Shown here piece by piece: positions 20,801 to 28,491 of a DNA stretch of 64,000 nt. The notes under the pieces are model-generated. The model was given only the letters and a program-made list of their open reading frames with translations. It was not told the origin of the DNA and did not search any database. Source of the stretch: Ornithodoros turicata (lineage: Eukaryota; Arthropoda; Arachnida; Ixodida; Argasidae). The stretch lies in the NCBI RefSeq assembly GCF_037126465.1, contig NW_026999405.1, forward strand, positions 806,001-870,000, read 5' to 3'. The translations under genes were made by a program, and so were the position numbers. Within the stretch, counting starts at the first letter, position 1, and every line of letters begins with the position of its first letter.

Positions 20801-22891
20801 GTTTAAATAACTTCTAAATCCCTAAAGTGAAGCTGTCAGCAGTAATGCTTTGCAGTTAATCGCTAGAATAGTGAACCATGTTCATGGGCGCAGCGTTATG
20901 AGTGAACGTAGATGTGAGTAATACCTGAATGACCACACTTTCCTACAACTGCGGGTGGATAGTGGCAGTCATATTCAGCTGATACGAGACTTTGAACACC
21001 TACGACTGACCCTCGCAGTTTTTAATTTACTGATAAGCCTCGACGCGCAGCCTTACAATCATTTACGGCAGATAATTTGTTTTTGAACACCGACAAAGTT
21101 GGAAGGCAGAATCAGACTGAGCACAAATAGGCCTCACTCGTATTCTAGTATGTGTGCAAAATATTTAAAATTGCGCCTGGTCTGAAATTAGTGCACAACT
21201 TTTTACTTCTTCACTTGAATCGTGGCTATAAAAGTTCAGGTGAAACTCACAAAGGCAACAACCAGAAAGATGTCTCTTTGTGTAAGAATTACCATATTTC
21301 CTTCACCACGACTTTCTGTAGTGAAACAAACGTCTTGTGGCCAACGCTTGTGAAATGACACCGCACGTACAAAAAAATCTCAACTCTGTGCCATTGAGAT
21401 TTTGTGATGTCTATCTTGTTTTCGCAATCTAAGAGCTTTAATTATGGAGGTCAGAAATCACCGGCTCGCCTGCTTTCGTTTTCGACATGTTAACCAATCC
21501 GTGTGACAGTGATGTAACCACTTTGCTGAATCGAGGAACTTCAGATATCCTAATGCTCTATAAGTGCGTTTTACTTCACTGCATATCTTATGGAAAAGTT
21601 GTGTGCCCATCTGCCCAACGTGCTATACTGGTGTGTCACACTTCAATTAGTGGATTTTACGTGGAACGTCGGAATATTACATTTAACCAGTGATCCTACC
21701 CAAATTCCTTCTGATATATTGTCCACTGCTATGCACATTACGTTGCGAAACCTGGGCAAGATTTTAAAGATTTGATTGCAACTATGTTGAAATACGGTAT
21801 ATCACAATAACTTTGCTGCGAGACAAATAAAACAATCAATACAAAAGTGGTGGGTACTTGACATTGGCAATAATATCCCCTGGTTTAGGGAAAAGACGAA
21901 TACTCTAGGACGCAGTAATGAAGTCAAGACTCAAACCCAGCAGTGAGACTTGGCTTTTTCATTGTTTTTTGTATCTGCTGTTCACTGTTGGTCAGTCTTG
22001 TCTTGGGCTGTTCGTTTTTCAATTGTGTCCATTCGTGTTTGCGCCAAAAATCCCGAATGTGTTGCCAATTCGTCACACATAAATCACAACCATGCGCGCG
22101 CTTTGAACACGTTCACACGTGTGTAACTCGCTTAACGTCGGTTTGAAAATGCCAACTTCTCTGCATACATCTACGACGTGGCATTCGTTAAATAGCGGTA
22201 CAATTCTCCACTTAGCACCGTGCAGACAACGCGCTCTTATGCACGTCCCCACAGATAGTATCGAAAGCATGCAGCCACAAGGTCCTCCCCATTAAGTTGA
22301 CATGGCCTTGCTCCTGTGCATTCATGAGACGATTGATAAAGCACTCTGTGAAATAATTGCTTTGCCACCGATAACTCAGCACACTACAACCTTTAACAGC
22401 TCATTTGGTCAAGTGCTTTTCTCATGAAATATGACGCCAAACTGAAAAGTTAGTGATATGCGTCATCCGAGAAACACTCGGAACGCAGGGTAGCCTCGCT
22501 GGAAACTTCTTACGTGAAGGAATTTGTTTTGTGTGTTCGGTTCAAATGTTCTCATTCGAATAACGATAGATGACACGCTACGAACCGATATTTCCCCTTG
22601 CACTCTTCATTCGTTCCGTTTTCAATGACATACAATAACTCGCAGTTCAACGAAGAGAAAAGGTTGCAGTAGATCGACTATACCACTTATTTCCTCTTAT
22701 TTTAAAATCAATTCAGCGAAGCACAGTCAAATATACCTCGTCCTTATGACCGCTATTCCGAAGGCGTGGCACTAAGTGTCATATAGCTCTGTTTATACTC
22801 ACGAGTTTCCGAGCCATTCGTGGAAGTCAATCGTACCGACTGTAGTATCGCACTTGAAGTTTGGAAATGGATCACCAAGGTTGAGTGGCAT
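2761..22891 (-). CDS. Prdx6: 1-Cys peroxiredoxin (Prdx6-like), five of probably six coding exons
   Basis: Minus-strand split gene. Exons 22891-22803, 11424-11268, 8565-8422, 4840-4767 and 2833-2761 join in one frame to 179 codons, and every junction inside the window has a GT donor and AG acceptor. The product matches 1-Cys peroxiredoxins, cytosolic thiol peroxidases that reduce H2O2 and phospholipid hydroperoxides. Visible landmarks are peroxidatic Cys45 in TPVCTTE, His37 in FSHP, an Arg near residue 129, and the LGMLDP and [10 protein letters not shown] blocks. His24, Ser30 (GNSWG) and Asp137 (GPDKK) sit where the phospholipase A2 triad lies in vertebrate Prdx6, with Asn replacing Asp in GDSWG. 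The family is usually about 220 residues, so roughly 40 C-terminal residues are missing. I found no matching exon between 1 and 2760, so it should lie left of the window. The introns, up to 11.4 kb, are packed with repeats. Identification is firm; transcript ends are unknown. Confidence 0.93.
2834..3960. other. Intron 4 sequence, no feature recognised
   Basis: Unique-looking AT-rich sequence without a supportable gene or repeat. Confidence 0.45.
3969..4322. repeat. hAT-like foldback MITE, TTTTCGGG family, copy 2 with 8-bp target duplication
   Basis: The termini TAGGGC.TGACTTTTT and AAAAAGTCAGGCCCTA are inverted. The interior holds many ACCCGAAT / ACCCGAATA words. The element is flanked by the exact direct repeat AGTGTATC (3961-3968 and 4323-4330). 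An 8-bp duplication and TAGGG ends are typical of hAT transposons. It lies in intron 4. Confidence 0.82.
4693..4720. repeat. Fragment of a mariner-like terminal repeat
   Basis: TACAGGGTGTTCCAGAAAAC resembles the ends of the CAGGGTGTCCCAGAA hairpin MITE at 55264-56086. No partner end is visible nearby. It lies just downstream of Prdx6 exon 4. Confidence 0.4.
4767..4840 (-). CDS. Prdx6: Prdx6-like coding exon 4
   Basis: It has 24 codons plus two bases of an Asp codon: [24 protein letters not shown]. The acceptor is TTTCAG and the donor GTGAGT. It carries the Asp of the putative lipase triad (GPDKK) and the family-typical [10 protein letters not shown] turn. Confidence 0.94.
5199..5275. repeat. 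Fragment of a Tc1-like MITE
   Basis: GGGTGTCGCTCCTACG followed by CCTGTGTTCCGTGAACTTTT matches, inverted, part of the MITE at 20363-20778, which has AAAAGTTTTCGGAACACAGG and GGAGCGACACCCT. Only one end is present. Confidence 0.45.
5293..5754 (+). other. 153-codon open frame in intron 3, unrecognised
   Basis: A continuous plus-strand frame of 153 codons starts from a non-ATG codon and ends in TAA. The composition is plain and soluble ([16 protein letters not shown] and [16 protein letters not shown] are typical stretches). I recognise no domain, and it abuts a MITE fragment. It may be a chance open frame or part of an unknown mobile element. Confidence 0.15.
6311..6528. repeat. Degenerate tandem repeat, about 3 units of 60-90 bp
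   Basis: The core GACATTCGATTCTGTGGAGA recurs three times with changes (GACGTTCGGGTCTGGGGAGA, GACATTCGATTACAGGGAGA). Each is followed by a GATATCT-like block and AGAATAAA / GGAATAAAT / GAATTAAAT. It lies in intron 3 of the Prdx6-like gene. A short TTTA repeat follows at 6564-6590. Confidence 0.6.
7017..7252 (-). repeat. tRNA-derived SINE (Ruka-like), copy 1
   Basis: Read on the minus strand it begins CAGCTCCCGTGGCATAGTGG, containing an A box (TGGCATAGTGGTTAGGA), then a B box GGTTCGAATCC (complement at 7178-7189). The tRNA-unrelated body contains GAGGTTTTCCCTGGGTTTTC and GTCGGCCCAGGACGCATAC. The layout matches tRNA-derived tick SINEs such as Ruka; the family name is from memory and not checked. 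Confidence 0.78.
7260..8421. other. Intron 3 remainder, low-complexity patches only
   Basis: It contains a C-rich/A-rich simple stretch at 8245-8293 and a poly(A) at 7558-7568. I see no gene or dispersed repeat that can be supported. Confidence 0.45.
8422..8565 (-). CDS. Prdx6: Prdx6-like coding exon 3
   Basis: This phase-0 exon of 48 codons has acceptor TGACAG and donor GTAAGT. It encodes [18 protein letters not shown] followed by the [20 protein letters not shown] block, which includes the conserved arginine of the peroxidase site. Confidence 0.94.
8566..9700. other. Intron 2 sequence, no feature recognised
   Basis: AT-rich intronic sequence. Near 9170-9200 the words TGTAAAAGATTGTAAAAGATG form a tiny tandem repeat. 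Nothing else can be supported. Confidence 0.45.
9705..9930 (-). repeat. tRNA-derived SINE (Ruka-like), copy 2, diverged
   Basis: It shows the same order of blocks as the SINE at 7017-7252 on the minus strand: a degenerate A box, a degenerate B box (GTGCGAATCC), a TTTTCCCTGGATTTTC block and a GTCTGCCCAGCACACATAC block. The divergence indicates an older insertion. Its 5' half is duplicated at 10045-10209. Confidence 0.72.
9847..10209. repeat. Recent tandem duplication of a 170-bp SINE/flank segment
   Basis: 9847-10016 and 10045-10209 are base-for-base the same except for the length of the poly(T) run after GACGTTTC. The unit starts CTCAGAGCTGCGGGGATTCG and ends CCCTGTCTAAACAAGG. A short GTTTAGACCTGT duplication sits at the junction (10020-10043). 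Confidence 0.88.
11018..11090. repeat. Dispersed repeat copy (GATGTTCTGAGGCTGGAA type)
   Basis: It shares TGATGTTCTGAGGCTGGAA, then ACAAA.AAAGCCTCAA and TGCCTAA, with 33781-33852. The family is unknown; it directly precedes the perfect hairpin at 11092. Confidence 0.55.
11092..11162. repeat. Perfect 28-bp inverted repeat (hairpin, 15-nt loop)
   Basis: The arms 11092-11119 and 11135-11162 are exact reverse complements (left arm starts TGAAATATGAAAGTCACTG). It lies in intron 2, about 105 bases from exon 2. Confidence 0.92.
11268..11424 (-). CDS. Prdx6: Prdx6-like coding exon 2 with peroxidatic cysteine
   Basis: The acceptor is CTTCAAG and the donor is GTAAGC after an AAG lysine codon. The first base completes the split serine, then 52 codons follow: WGILFSHP, the active site [11 protein letters not shown], and [14 protein letters not shown]. 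This exon holds the catalytic Cys45 and gives the strongest family match. Confidence 0.95.
11640..12350. repeat. GTAACGAGTAACG foldback repeat
   Basis: Both ends (11640-11765 and 12240-12345) are arrays of GTAACG / CGTTAC words in partly inverted arrangement, with a unique-looking interior between them. It is related by word content to the repeats at 1-355 and 31360-31980. It lies in intron 1. Confidence 0.6.
12766..13110. repeat. Short inverted-repeat element with two hammerhead-like motifs
   Basis: The outer arms are inverted (ACACACAACATTTAAAAC and TAAATGTTGTGTGTG). Inside each arm is a hammerhead-ribozyme-like core. The minus-strand core (12791-12830) reads CTGATGA, a stem-loop, then GAAATATC. 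The plus-strand core (13041-13080) reads ATGATGG, then GAATCTAAATGGATTC, then CGAAACGTC. Inverted hammerhead pairs are known from Penelope-like elements, so this is probably a non-autonomous or eroded PLE relic. There is no coding sequence between the arms. Confidence 0.5.
13540..13875 (+). pseudogene. LINE reverse-transcriptase fragment
   Basis: The plus-strand translation [20 protein letters not shown], then [19 protein letters not shown], matches the RT finger block of CR1/L2/Jockey-type LINEs (usually FKKGDKxxxxNYRPISLL). After a frameshift near 13760, [19 protein letters not shown], a stop and TGRALLKA continue the next RT block. At least one frameshift and one stop break it, and the catalytic FADD region is absent. 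It is an old, inactive scrap in intron 1. Confidence 0.7.
13901..16940. other. Intron 1 sequence, mostly unassigned
   Basis: No host exon is recognised. At 14161-14205, GGTGCTTAATGGCACAAGAG followed by CGACCAAGGCC resembles the 3' tail of the LINE at 25325 (GGGTTTAATGGCACAAAGGC), so a short LINE tail may sit there. The rest shows nothing I can support. Confidence 0.4.
16951..17187. repeat. hAT-like foldback MITE, TTTTCGGG family, copy 3
   Basis: The termini TAGGTGGGAGTGACTTTTTT and AAAAAGTCACTCCCTA are inverted, followed inside by GGGTTAAA and GGTTGAACCC. The interior includes G-rich and GT-rich simple sequence. No clear target duplication was seen. Confidence 0.62.
17188..19567. other. Intron 1 sequence with small hairpins
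   Basis: It contains a 14-bp hairpin at about 17671-17709 (AAAACAAACCCC / GGGGTTTGTTTT) and a loose foldback at 18175-18295 with inverted AAAGAGCACA ends. It also holds a duplicated GTACGGTGCAGTA word at 18450-18530, and a G-rich repeat around 18850-18990 with inverted CAGATCCAGGA / TTAGATCCACC-like ends. No exon was found. Confidence 0.4.
19568..19720. repeat. Hairpin MITE (CCCAAGCAGCACAATGTA ends)
   Basis: Arms of about 45 bp are inverted: the left starts CCCAAGCAGCACAATGTA and the right ends TACATTGTGCTGCTTGGG, with AATAGGGGTGGA / TCCACCCCTATT at the inner edge. There is no coding potential. Confidence 0.8.
20363..20778. repeat. Tc1/mariner-like MITE with TA flanks
   Basis: The ends CAGTGCGGCACAAAAGTT and AACTTTTGTGCAGCACTG are inverted and flanked by TA on both sides, and CAGTG.GG.CAAAAGTT is a typical Tc1-type terminus. 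Subterminal AGTGACAC/CTAGC blocks are also inverted. The centre carries a further AAAAGTTTTCGGAACACAGG unit shared with 5199-5275. No transposase is present. Confidence 0.72.
20779..22802. other. 5' portion of intron 1, nothing recognised
   Basis: AT-rich sequence adjoining the exon 1 donor. No repeat or gene could be supported. Confidence 0.45.
22803..22891 (-). CDS. Prdx6: Prdx6-like coding exon 1
   Basis: Starts with ATG at 22891-22889, with A at -3. It encodes 29 residues ([12 protein letters not shown], then FHEWLGN) plus two bases of a split serine codon, and ends at a GTGAGT donor. It supplies the N-terminal strand and His24. The start was chosen because the peptide matches the usual family N terminus. 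Confidence 0.92.
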
Positions 22892-23110
22892 TTTGTATTA
22901 GGAGTGAACCGCGAGAGTGACGAAGAAGCAATCGAACCCGCCGGTTGCCACGCTGCGATCTGTACAAGAGGGAGAGAGGAATAGTGGGAAATAGCCTGCA
23001 GCGGCGGCGGGCGGCGGCACCACTGGCGAGACAGCATTGTGGCAAGGGAAGACGAGGAAGGGATGATGCGGAGCAGCGCTAAATTGATGGAAAGGCATGG
23101 AAAGGCGGGA
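22892..23110 (-). promoter_or_regulatory. Probable 5'UTR / proximal promoter of the Prdx6-like gene
   Basis: Directly upstream of the ATG the DNA becomes CpG- and GGC-rich (a GCGGCGG run near 22999-23020), unlike the AT-rich surroundings. I see no convincing TATA box. It is a promoter candidate by position and base composition only; the transcription start is not determinable. Confidence 0.35.
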
Positions 23111-23222
23111 AATCGCAGGGGTGGGCAACGATACGATTTTTGTATAAAAATAATAACACACGACACTGAATGAAAATTCGTATGAAAAAACTGACACCCG
23201 TTTTGGAACCGTGTATTATAGA

Positions 23223-24458
23223 TAGGGTCTGAGGTTTTCGGGAAATATTTTTTACCAAATTCGGGGGTAAAACACTAGCATCCAATTCGGGTGTAACATT
23301 TCCGGTATTATATGATACAGGCAAAAATCGGGTTTATGAGGCTTGTTATACGAGTACATATGAGAAAAAGAAAACAGCTTTTAAACTAAGTAATAAGTCT
23401 GTGACAAAATGAGAACTGTGTCTAAAGGTGTACGGGCAATTCAAGTCTGCGTTGAGTGGAATGGTAATTCGAATACGCATGGTGTTGCAAACCTGCACTA
23501 CTCATAAAGTACTACTTCGCTTAACATGCCGCTGTTGCAAGTCTTCACGTGAGAAGCGTTTTCGTTTCCGCATCGAAGTAGGAGAAATGGGCGTCGGATT
23601 CAATTACGTTCGGCGGTTCATCGGCAGTTATGCTTAACTTGGCTCCTGAACTTCTTTTTTTAAAGAACTATCTTGAGTTGATTGGTGCTGGGCGTTGTTC
23701 CGACGACGGGGCGGTATGCCATCCAGAACGGGTGCGACACACGCGGCGGAAGCCATGCCCGCCGCGGAGTTTTCCGGACGATTTCTCGAAGCGCGCGCGC
23801 TCGGCGTGCGTGCGATCTCAGAAACCCCAATTTTTTTTACGCGCAGGCTTTACGCTGGAATCTGTCGACTACTGATATTCGCGCGCCAACGCTTGTTGTC
23901 GATGATAGAGCCCTGCACGGGCCGACTTTTCCGGGCCCGACCCGGGGTGGTGGGCTGACTCTCGAAAACATATTTGTCGGCCCGGCCCGCGGTGCTAGCG
24001 TATTTTGTCAGCCCGGGCTCGGCCCGGCCCGGAGCACACAGCCAATAACAAGCCCCTTTCGGCCCGCGAGCCGGGTCGGGCCCGGGCCCGTGCAGGGCTC
24101 TAGTCGACGAACGTGGCAACATAGGCGCGCGTCACTCGCTCTGTCCGCGTCCCATTCGCTTCGGGTGGTCGACCGCGGTCGTTTCTTCGCCGCATGTACA
24201 AGGTCACGGCGTACGCGCGACGTTTTGTCTCTGGGGGATGTGCGTCCATGTGCGTTTCTCTCTCAGCTGCGGTGTCACCTCCTTCGGTCGGTGGTCTCTC
24301 CCTCTCTTCCACTACCGCAGTCGTGTGCCGCATGGTTCCGCGTCGCGTAACAAAACCCCGGCTTGGGTTGAAATCGGGTTTGACCCGAATCACTAAATGT
24401 GCAGTTCGGGGGTAAATTCGGGGAGGAATTGGGTAAAACCCGAAAACCTCAGACCCTA
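23223..24458. repeat. hAT-like foldback, TTTTCGGG family, copy 4, with CpG-rich cargo
   Basis: The ends TAGGGTCTGAGGTTTTCGGG and CCCGAAAACCTCAGACCCTA are inverted, and AAATTCGGGGGTAAA blocks lie inside each end. Between them sits about 1 kb of foreign-looking sequence, unlike the other copies of about 240-350 bp. This insert is strongly CpG-rich from about 23690 to 24340 and contains the nested foldback at 23906-24102. Confidence 0.68.
23906..24102. repeat. GC-rich foldback MITE, GGGCCCGG family, copy 1
   Basis: The inverted ends TAGAGCCCTGCACGGGCC and GGCCCGTGCAGGGCTCTA enclose GGGCCCGG-type words. The flanks GTCGATGA and GTCGACGA differ at one of 8 positions, suggesting an 8-bp (hAT-like) target duplication inside the CpG-rich insert. 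Confidence 0.78.
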
Positions 24459-25320
24459 ATTATTCTCGTAATACTAATACACTGAAATACTTCCAAAAGA
24501 ACTTGCATGCACTTAGAAAACACCAAGGTACAAACCCAACCGAGGACGGTGGCAGCTTGGTGGAAGGGTATGAGTTGCTTTCCACGTCTCCGCGAGGGAC
24601 GTTCAGTGTGGTGTGTCGAGGTGAACAAAATTAATCCACAGACCCGAACACTGTGGAGTCGCTCATGATCACTGTTAAGTCTCGAGACGTAAAGCCCCGA
24701 ATTACTTAAAAATTAGCAGCATTTTTTTTCAAGAAGGGGATCTTCAAATGCTCGATATGTTCGGGCTGACCACGTCGTTTGCAAACGAAGCTCGTTCCAC
24801 AAGAGTAATACGAGTTGCTGTTTTCCTCGAAAATACAGATTTAACCGCGAAACATCACAAAAAAAATTGCGCCTTTCTATGGTGGGAAGAATGAGGCCTT
24901 CCGCCTCCTTTTTAAGTGCTTCAATGTGTGTGTGTGTGATGACTTTTTAACCACCACGTATAATAGTGATAAAGCCATTAGGAATATTGGAATAGTACAA
25001 ATGTTCATAATGACATAGATCTGGCTTGAAAGCCCAGGTTGGCTCAGAGCCGAGTCATACCAGGTGCAATGGTCAATGTGAAGGCCAATGGAAGAGAAAA
25101 AGAAGGTGTACCCAGACTATTTTCAATCTGCGCTAACACAGAATCAATCACTTTGTCGACAACTTGCTGCTGCACACACGCCCTGGCCATACCGCAGCAG
25201 TTTTTGATTGCTGTTTCTTGTATTCGAGGTTCTTTTGTTGACGTTTTTTCTTTCTTTCTTCTTCTTTCTTTTTTCGCATTGCAAAATTCTTTTCAAATGC
25301 CAATGTGTAGCATATGGGGG
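24459..25320. other. Unassigned intergenic sequence
   Basis: No gene or repeat is recognised apart from a TC/TTC-rich run near 25248-25275 and a short GT run at 24926-24938. Confidence 0.4.
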
Positions 25321-25324
25321 AAAA

Positions 25325-27800
25325 AGAGAGAGATTATGGGTTTAATGGCACAAAGGCAACAAAGGCCATAGAGCGCCAAAACTATGGTGAGTGTGTGGGA
25401 GATGATTATGGGAGAGATGATGTGAGAGAGAATGTGTGTGGTAGTTAAAAGCTATCTACAGGTACTAGCGATGAGATGAACCAAGATAGGAAAGAGAGGA
25501 GGATGACGATAACAAGTGAGTATGGCAGTTAAAAGCTATCTACAAGTGTGAGCAATGAGGTGATCCAGGATGAGATATTTACATGAGGAGTTCGATGATA
25601 TTGGACAAAAGCGGAGCAATGCTTAACATCTACATCTGGCTAAGTAACCCACAAATGGTGAAAAATTGGATGACATTATCAAACGGCACAAGAGGAGTGT
25701 CACCCAGTAGAAGGGCTGGGTGGAATGGGACATGGTATTCGTAGAATGCGGTGAAATACTGTTGGCGTTGGTGTTCGAAGTGAGGGCAGGATGCCAGTAC
25801 GTGCAAGACAGTCAAGCTGTCACCGCAGTGCGCGCAAGCTGGCGGATCCCGACCTCTGGGTAAAGGCGGTGATGCGTGAGCCATGTGTGCCCAATCCTCA
25901 ATCTCGAACTTCGGAGGATCTATTGATGTGTTCAGTCCGATGCGGGGGGGAAACGTGTGGCTGTGTGAGGTGTAGCTTGTTATTTTCTTCCATGTCCCAC
26001 TCCTGCTGCCACTGTGTGTAGACAGCTCTCTTTAACACTGGCAGGATGTCTTGGTAGGGTAGTCATCTGACTCCTCTTGTGCCAACGCTCGCCGGGCCTC
26101 ACGGTCGGCTCGTTCATTCCCCGGGATCCCAGCGTGGCTGGGGTCCCAGCAGAGACATATTGAAAAGCCTCGGGAACAAAGTTGAGTCGCAAGCGCTCGT
26201 ACCCGCTTGACGAGGTGATTCTTGCTGTCATAGCATGAAAGCAGCGCACGCACAGAGCTTAGCGAATCGGAATAAATTACTGAATTTTGAAGGTCTTTTT
26301 GTTGAATGTGCTGCAGAGCCAGGAGAATCGCGTAAAGCTCTGCGGTGAAAACTGTGGCGTTGGTGTTCATGCGTGCCGTCATAATAGAATCACTTTCAAG
26401 GGCAACGGCCACCACACTATTGCTTACTTTGGTCCCATCAGTGTAGATTGCATGGTGGTTCCCGAAGTTATGGTGAATCTCCAGGAATTCCTGGAGAATG
26501 ACAGTGTGTGCAGTAGATTGTTTGTCAAACTGTGTCATCTTTAGATTGGATTGTATTAGGCGTCTCTGCCAAGGGGCAGCATCGAGGACTGCCTGCTGCA
26601 GGGGAACGCCAAAGGAACTAAATCCCACACGGGAACTCGCCGCCTGCACGCGAAGCGGAAACGAGGTTACAACAGAGGGCTTTGCAAGGAAGAGTCGCTC
26701 CAGAGCGGGGTTTTTCACTACAGTGTACAACTGGGTCATCGCCCTGGCACCTCTACTTTAGCGCAGCCTTCACATGTTCAAATTGTCTCCGTCTCTCGAG
26801 CGATCATTCATTGCCCTCAACATACAAACTCTTCACAGGGGACGTCCACAAGGCACCGGTGGCGAGTCGGATGCCTTCGTAGTGGATGGGGTCCAACACC
26901 TTCAATGCCGAAGGCCGCGCCGAGCCATGCACAACACTCCCGTACTCAATTACCGATCGCACAACCGAGTCGTAGGCACGCAACAGTGTGACTTTGTCGG
27001 CTCCCCACGATCGATGGGATAAAACCTTGATTATGTTGGAGGATTTCAGGAAGTTCTGTTTGGCATAGTTTTTGTGTGGCACAAAACACAGCTTCTTGTC
27101 AAATACCACCCCCAGAAAATTTTGCTCGTCACAAACTGGTAGTGTGTTGCCACCGAGGAGCAGCGAGAGCTCAGCAAATGTGCCTCGCCTCCTCGTAAAA
27201 ACAACACACGCTGTCTTTTGCGCGGAAAACCTGAAGCCGTTTTCATCAGCCCACTTAGACAGACGGTTGATCGTGAGCTGCACCTGTCTCTCAGCTGTCG
27301 AAAGACTTGATGCTGTGTAGGAAACCACATGCGTGTAGATCTTGCAGAATCCCGAAACGCCATGTGGTATCGTACGCGTTTTCGAGATCAAAAAACATGG
27401 ATGCGCAGAACTGCCCTCGCAGAACTGATTTGTGATTCTAGGTGGAGTAGGTTGTCCTGGGTGCTTCGGCCGGAATGAAAACCACTTTGGTGTTTGTCAA
27501 AGATGCCTGCCTCTTCCAAAACATACACGAGCCTTGCATTTACCATGCGCTCAAAAGTCTTCCCAAGGCAGCTGGTTAATGCGATGGGGCGATAACTAGT
27601 AGCAGCAGACGGGTCTTTCCCTGGCTTCAGAACCGGAACCACTTCGGCTAGCTTCCAGGACAACGGAAGAGTTCCTTCTCTCCACACACGGTTAAAAATG
27701 TGGAGTAAGATTTGTGGGGTGTTAAATGCCGCAACATGTCATAGTGTATGCCGTCAGGGCCAGGTGCAGTGTTCTTTGTTGCCTGCATATGGCGTTTTGA
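25325..27800 (-). pseudogene. 5'-truncated, internally deleted I-group LINE (RT, RNase H, zinc-knuckle tail)
   Basis: Read on the minus strand. It begins inside the RT at TKNTAPGPDGIHYDMLRHL (about 27785), followed by VVPVLKPGKDPSAATSYRPI and HQSGFHSGRSTQDNLL. It then reaches DLENAYDTTWRFGILQDLH and jumps directly to a thumb region (SKWADENGFRFSAQKT). The palm block with the catalytic YxDD is missing, about 150 residues. The RNase H domain (26739-26032) keeps its acidic residues (YTDGT, AELYA, YSDSLSS, GNERADREA). The tail (25884-25630) has a CAHCGDSLTVLHVLASC zinc motif. The combination RT, then RNase H, then a C-terminal CCHC motif points to the I group. Frames differ between segments and stops intervene, so it is dead. 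The 3'UTR reaches about 25325 (AGCGCC...GCACAAAGGC region) and carries a duplicated GGCAGTTAAAAGCTATCTAC. Confidence 0.85.
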
Positions 27801-28411
27801 AATATGAAAAAATGCACCACGCAGCCTTTTATGTTCCAGTTGATTGCTTCGGCTAAACCTGTAACAATAAAAAATGCGTATATGCTCCGTGTAAAAGATG
27901 CCTACAAACGCGGCGAAAGCCTACGCAGTATAGGTCACTTGCGTTCTGCATCATTACCTATATATATAGACATCTACCCGAGAAACGTCATCATGACGCT
28001 GGCAGACAGACTGAAACCGAAACAAATCCGAAGGAGAGTGCTGGCTTCAATGAATGGGCACTTGTTCACTGCCTCCTATTGAAAGAAATGTAGGACCGAA
28101 GGTCCTATAGTCAATATGAGGTCCCTATGTGGTCCCTATGATGGTCCCTGTGAGGGACCATCGTAATCCCCTCAAGATCGCGGCTTTCGGGCGCGATCTT
28201 GTTCGCACATAAGCTTCGGGCGTAGTTTAAGTCTACCAAATTGGTGGCGCTGTGGAACACTATGACGTCATTTGTTTACAAACAGGGATAGGTCCATAAG
28301 TTACGAAACACCTGTCTGAAATCGCGAACAAACCAATAAAACAGGTTGGGTGAGATTTAAGAAAACATCGACGACGGACGGTGACTGGCGAACGAAGAAC
28401 TATGCTATTAA
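27801..28411. other. Unassigned sequence with short GGTCCCTATG repeats
   Basis: Between 28098 and 28162 the word GGTCCCTATG or GGTCCCTGTG recurs and is followed by the inverted AGGGACCAT. A 92-codon plus-strand frame at 27804-28082 resembles nothing I know and is probably chance. Confidence 0.35.
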
Positions 28412-28491
28412 AGTATGAAGGGAATTGCCTCAGGACGATAGCCGCAGATATTTCGAAATATCCCCTCCTGAGGCAACTCCCTTCACATACT
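28412..28491. repeat. Hairpin element, GTTGCCTCAGGACAG family, copy 1
   Basis: Inverted arms of about 24 bp (AGTATGAAGGGAATTGCCTC with GAGGCAACTCCCTTCACATACT) enclose a loop containing GATATTTCGAAATATC. Relatives lie at 36157-36290 and 60241-60325. Confidence 0.78.

Noticed and set aside
22753..23166. 137-codon minus-strand frame overlapping Prdx6 exon 1
   Set aside because: Wrong frame relative to the peroxiredoxin peptide; shadow of exon 1 and its leader.
23682..24350. 222-codon plus-strand frame
   Set aside because: It runs through the CpG-rich insert and the GC-rich foldback, which suppress stop codons in several frames.
27804..28082. 92-codon plus-strand frame
   Set aside because: No recognisable product, flanks a truncated LINE, and lacks splice or poly(A) context.
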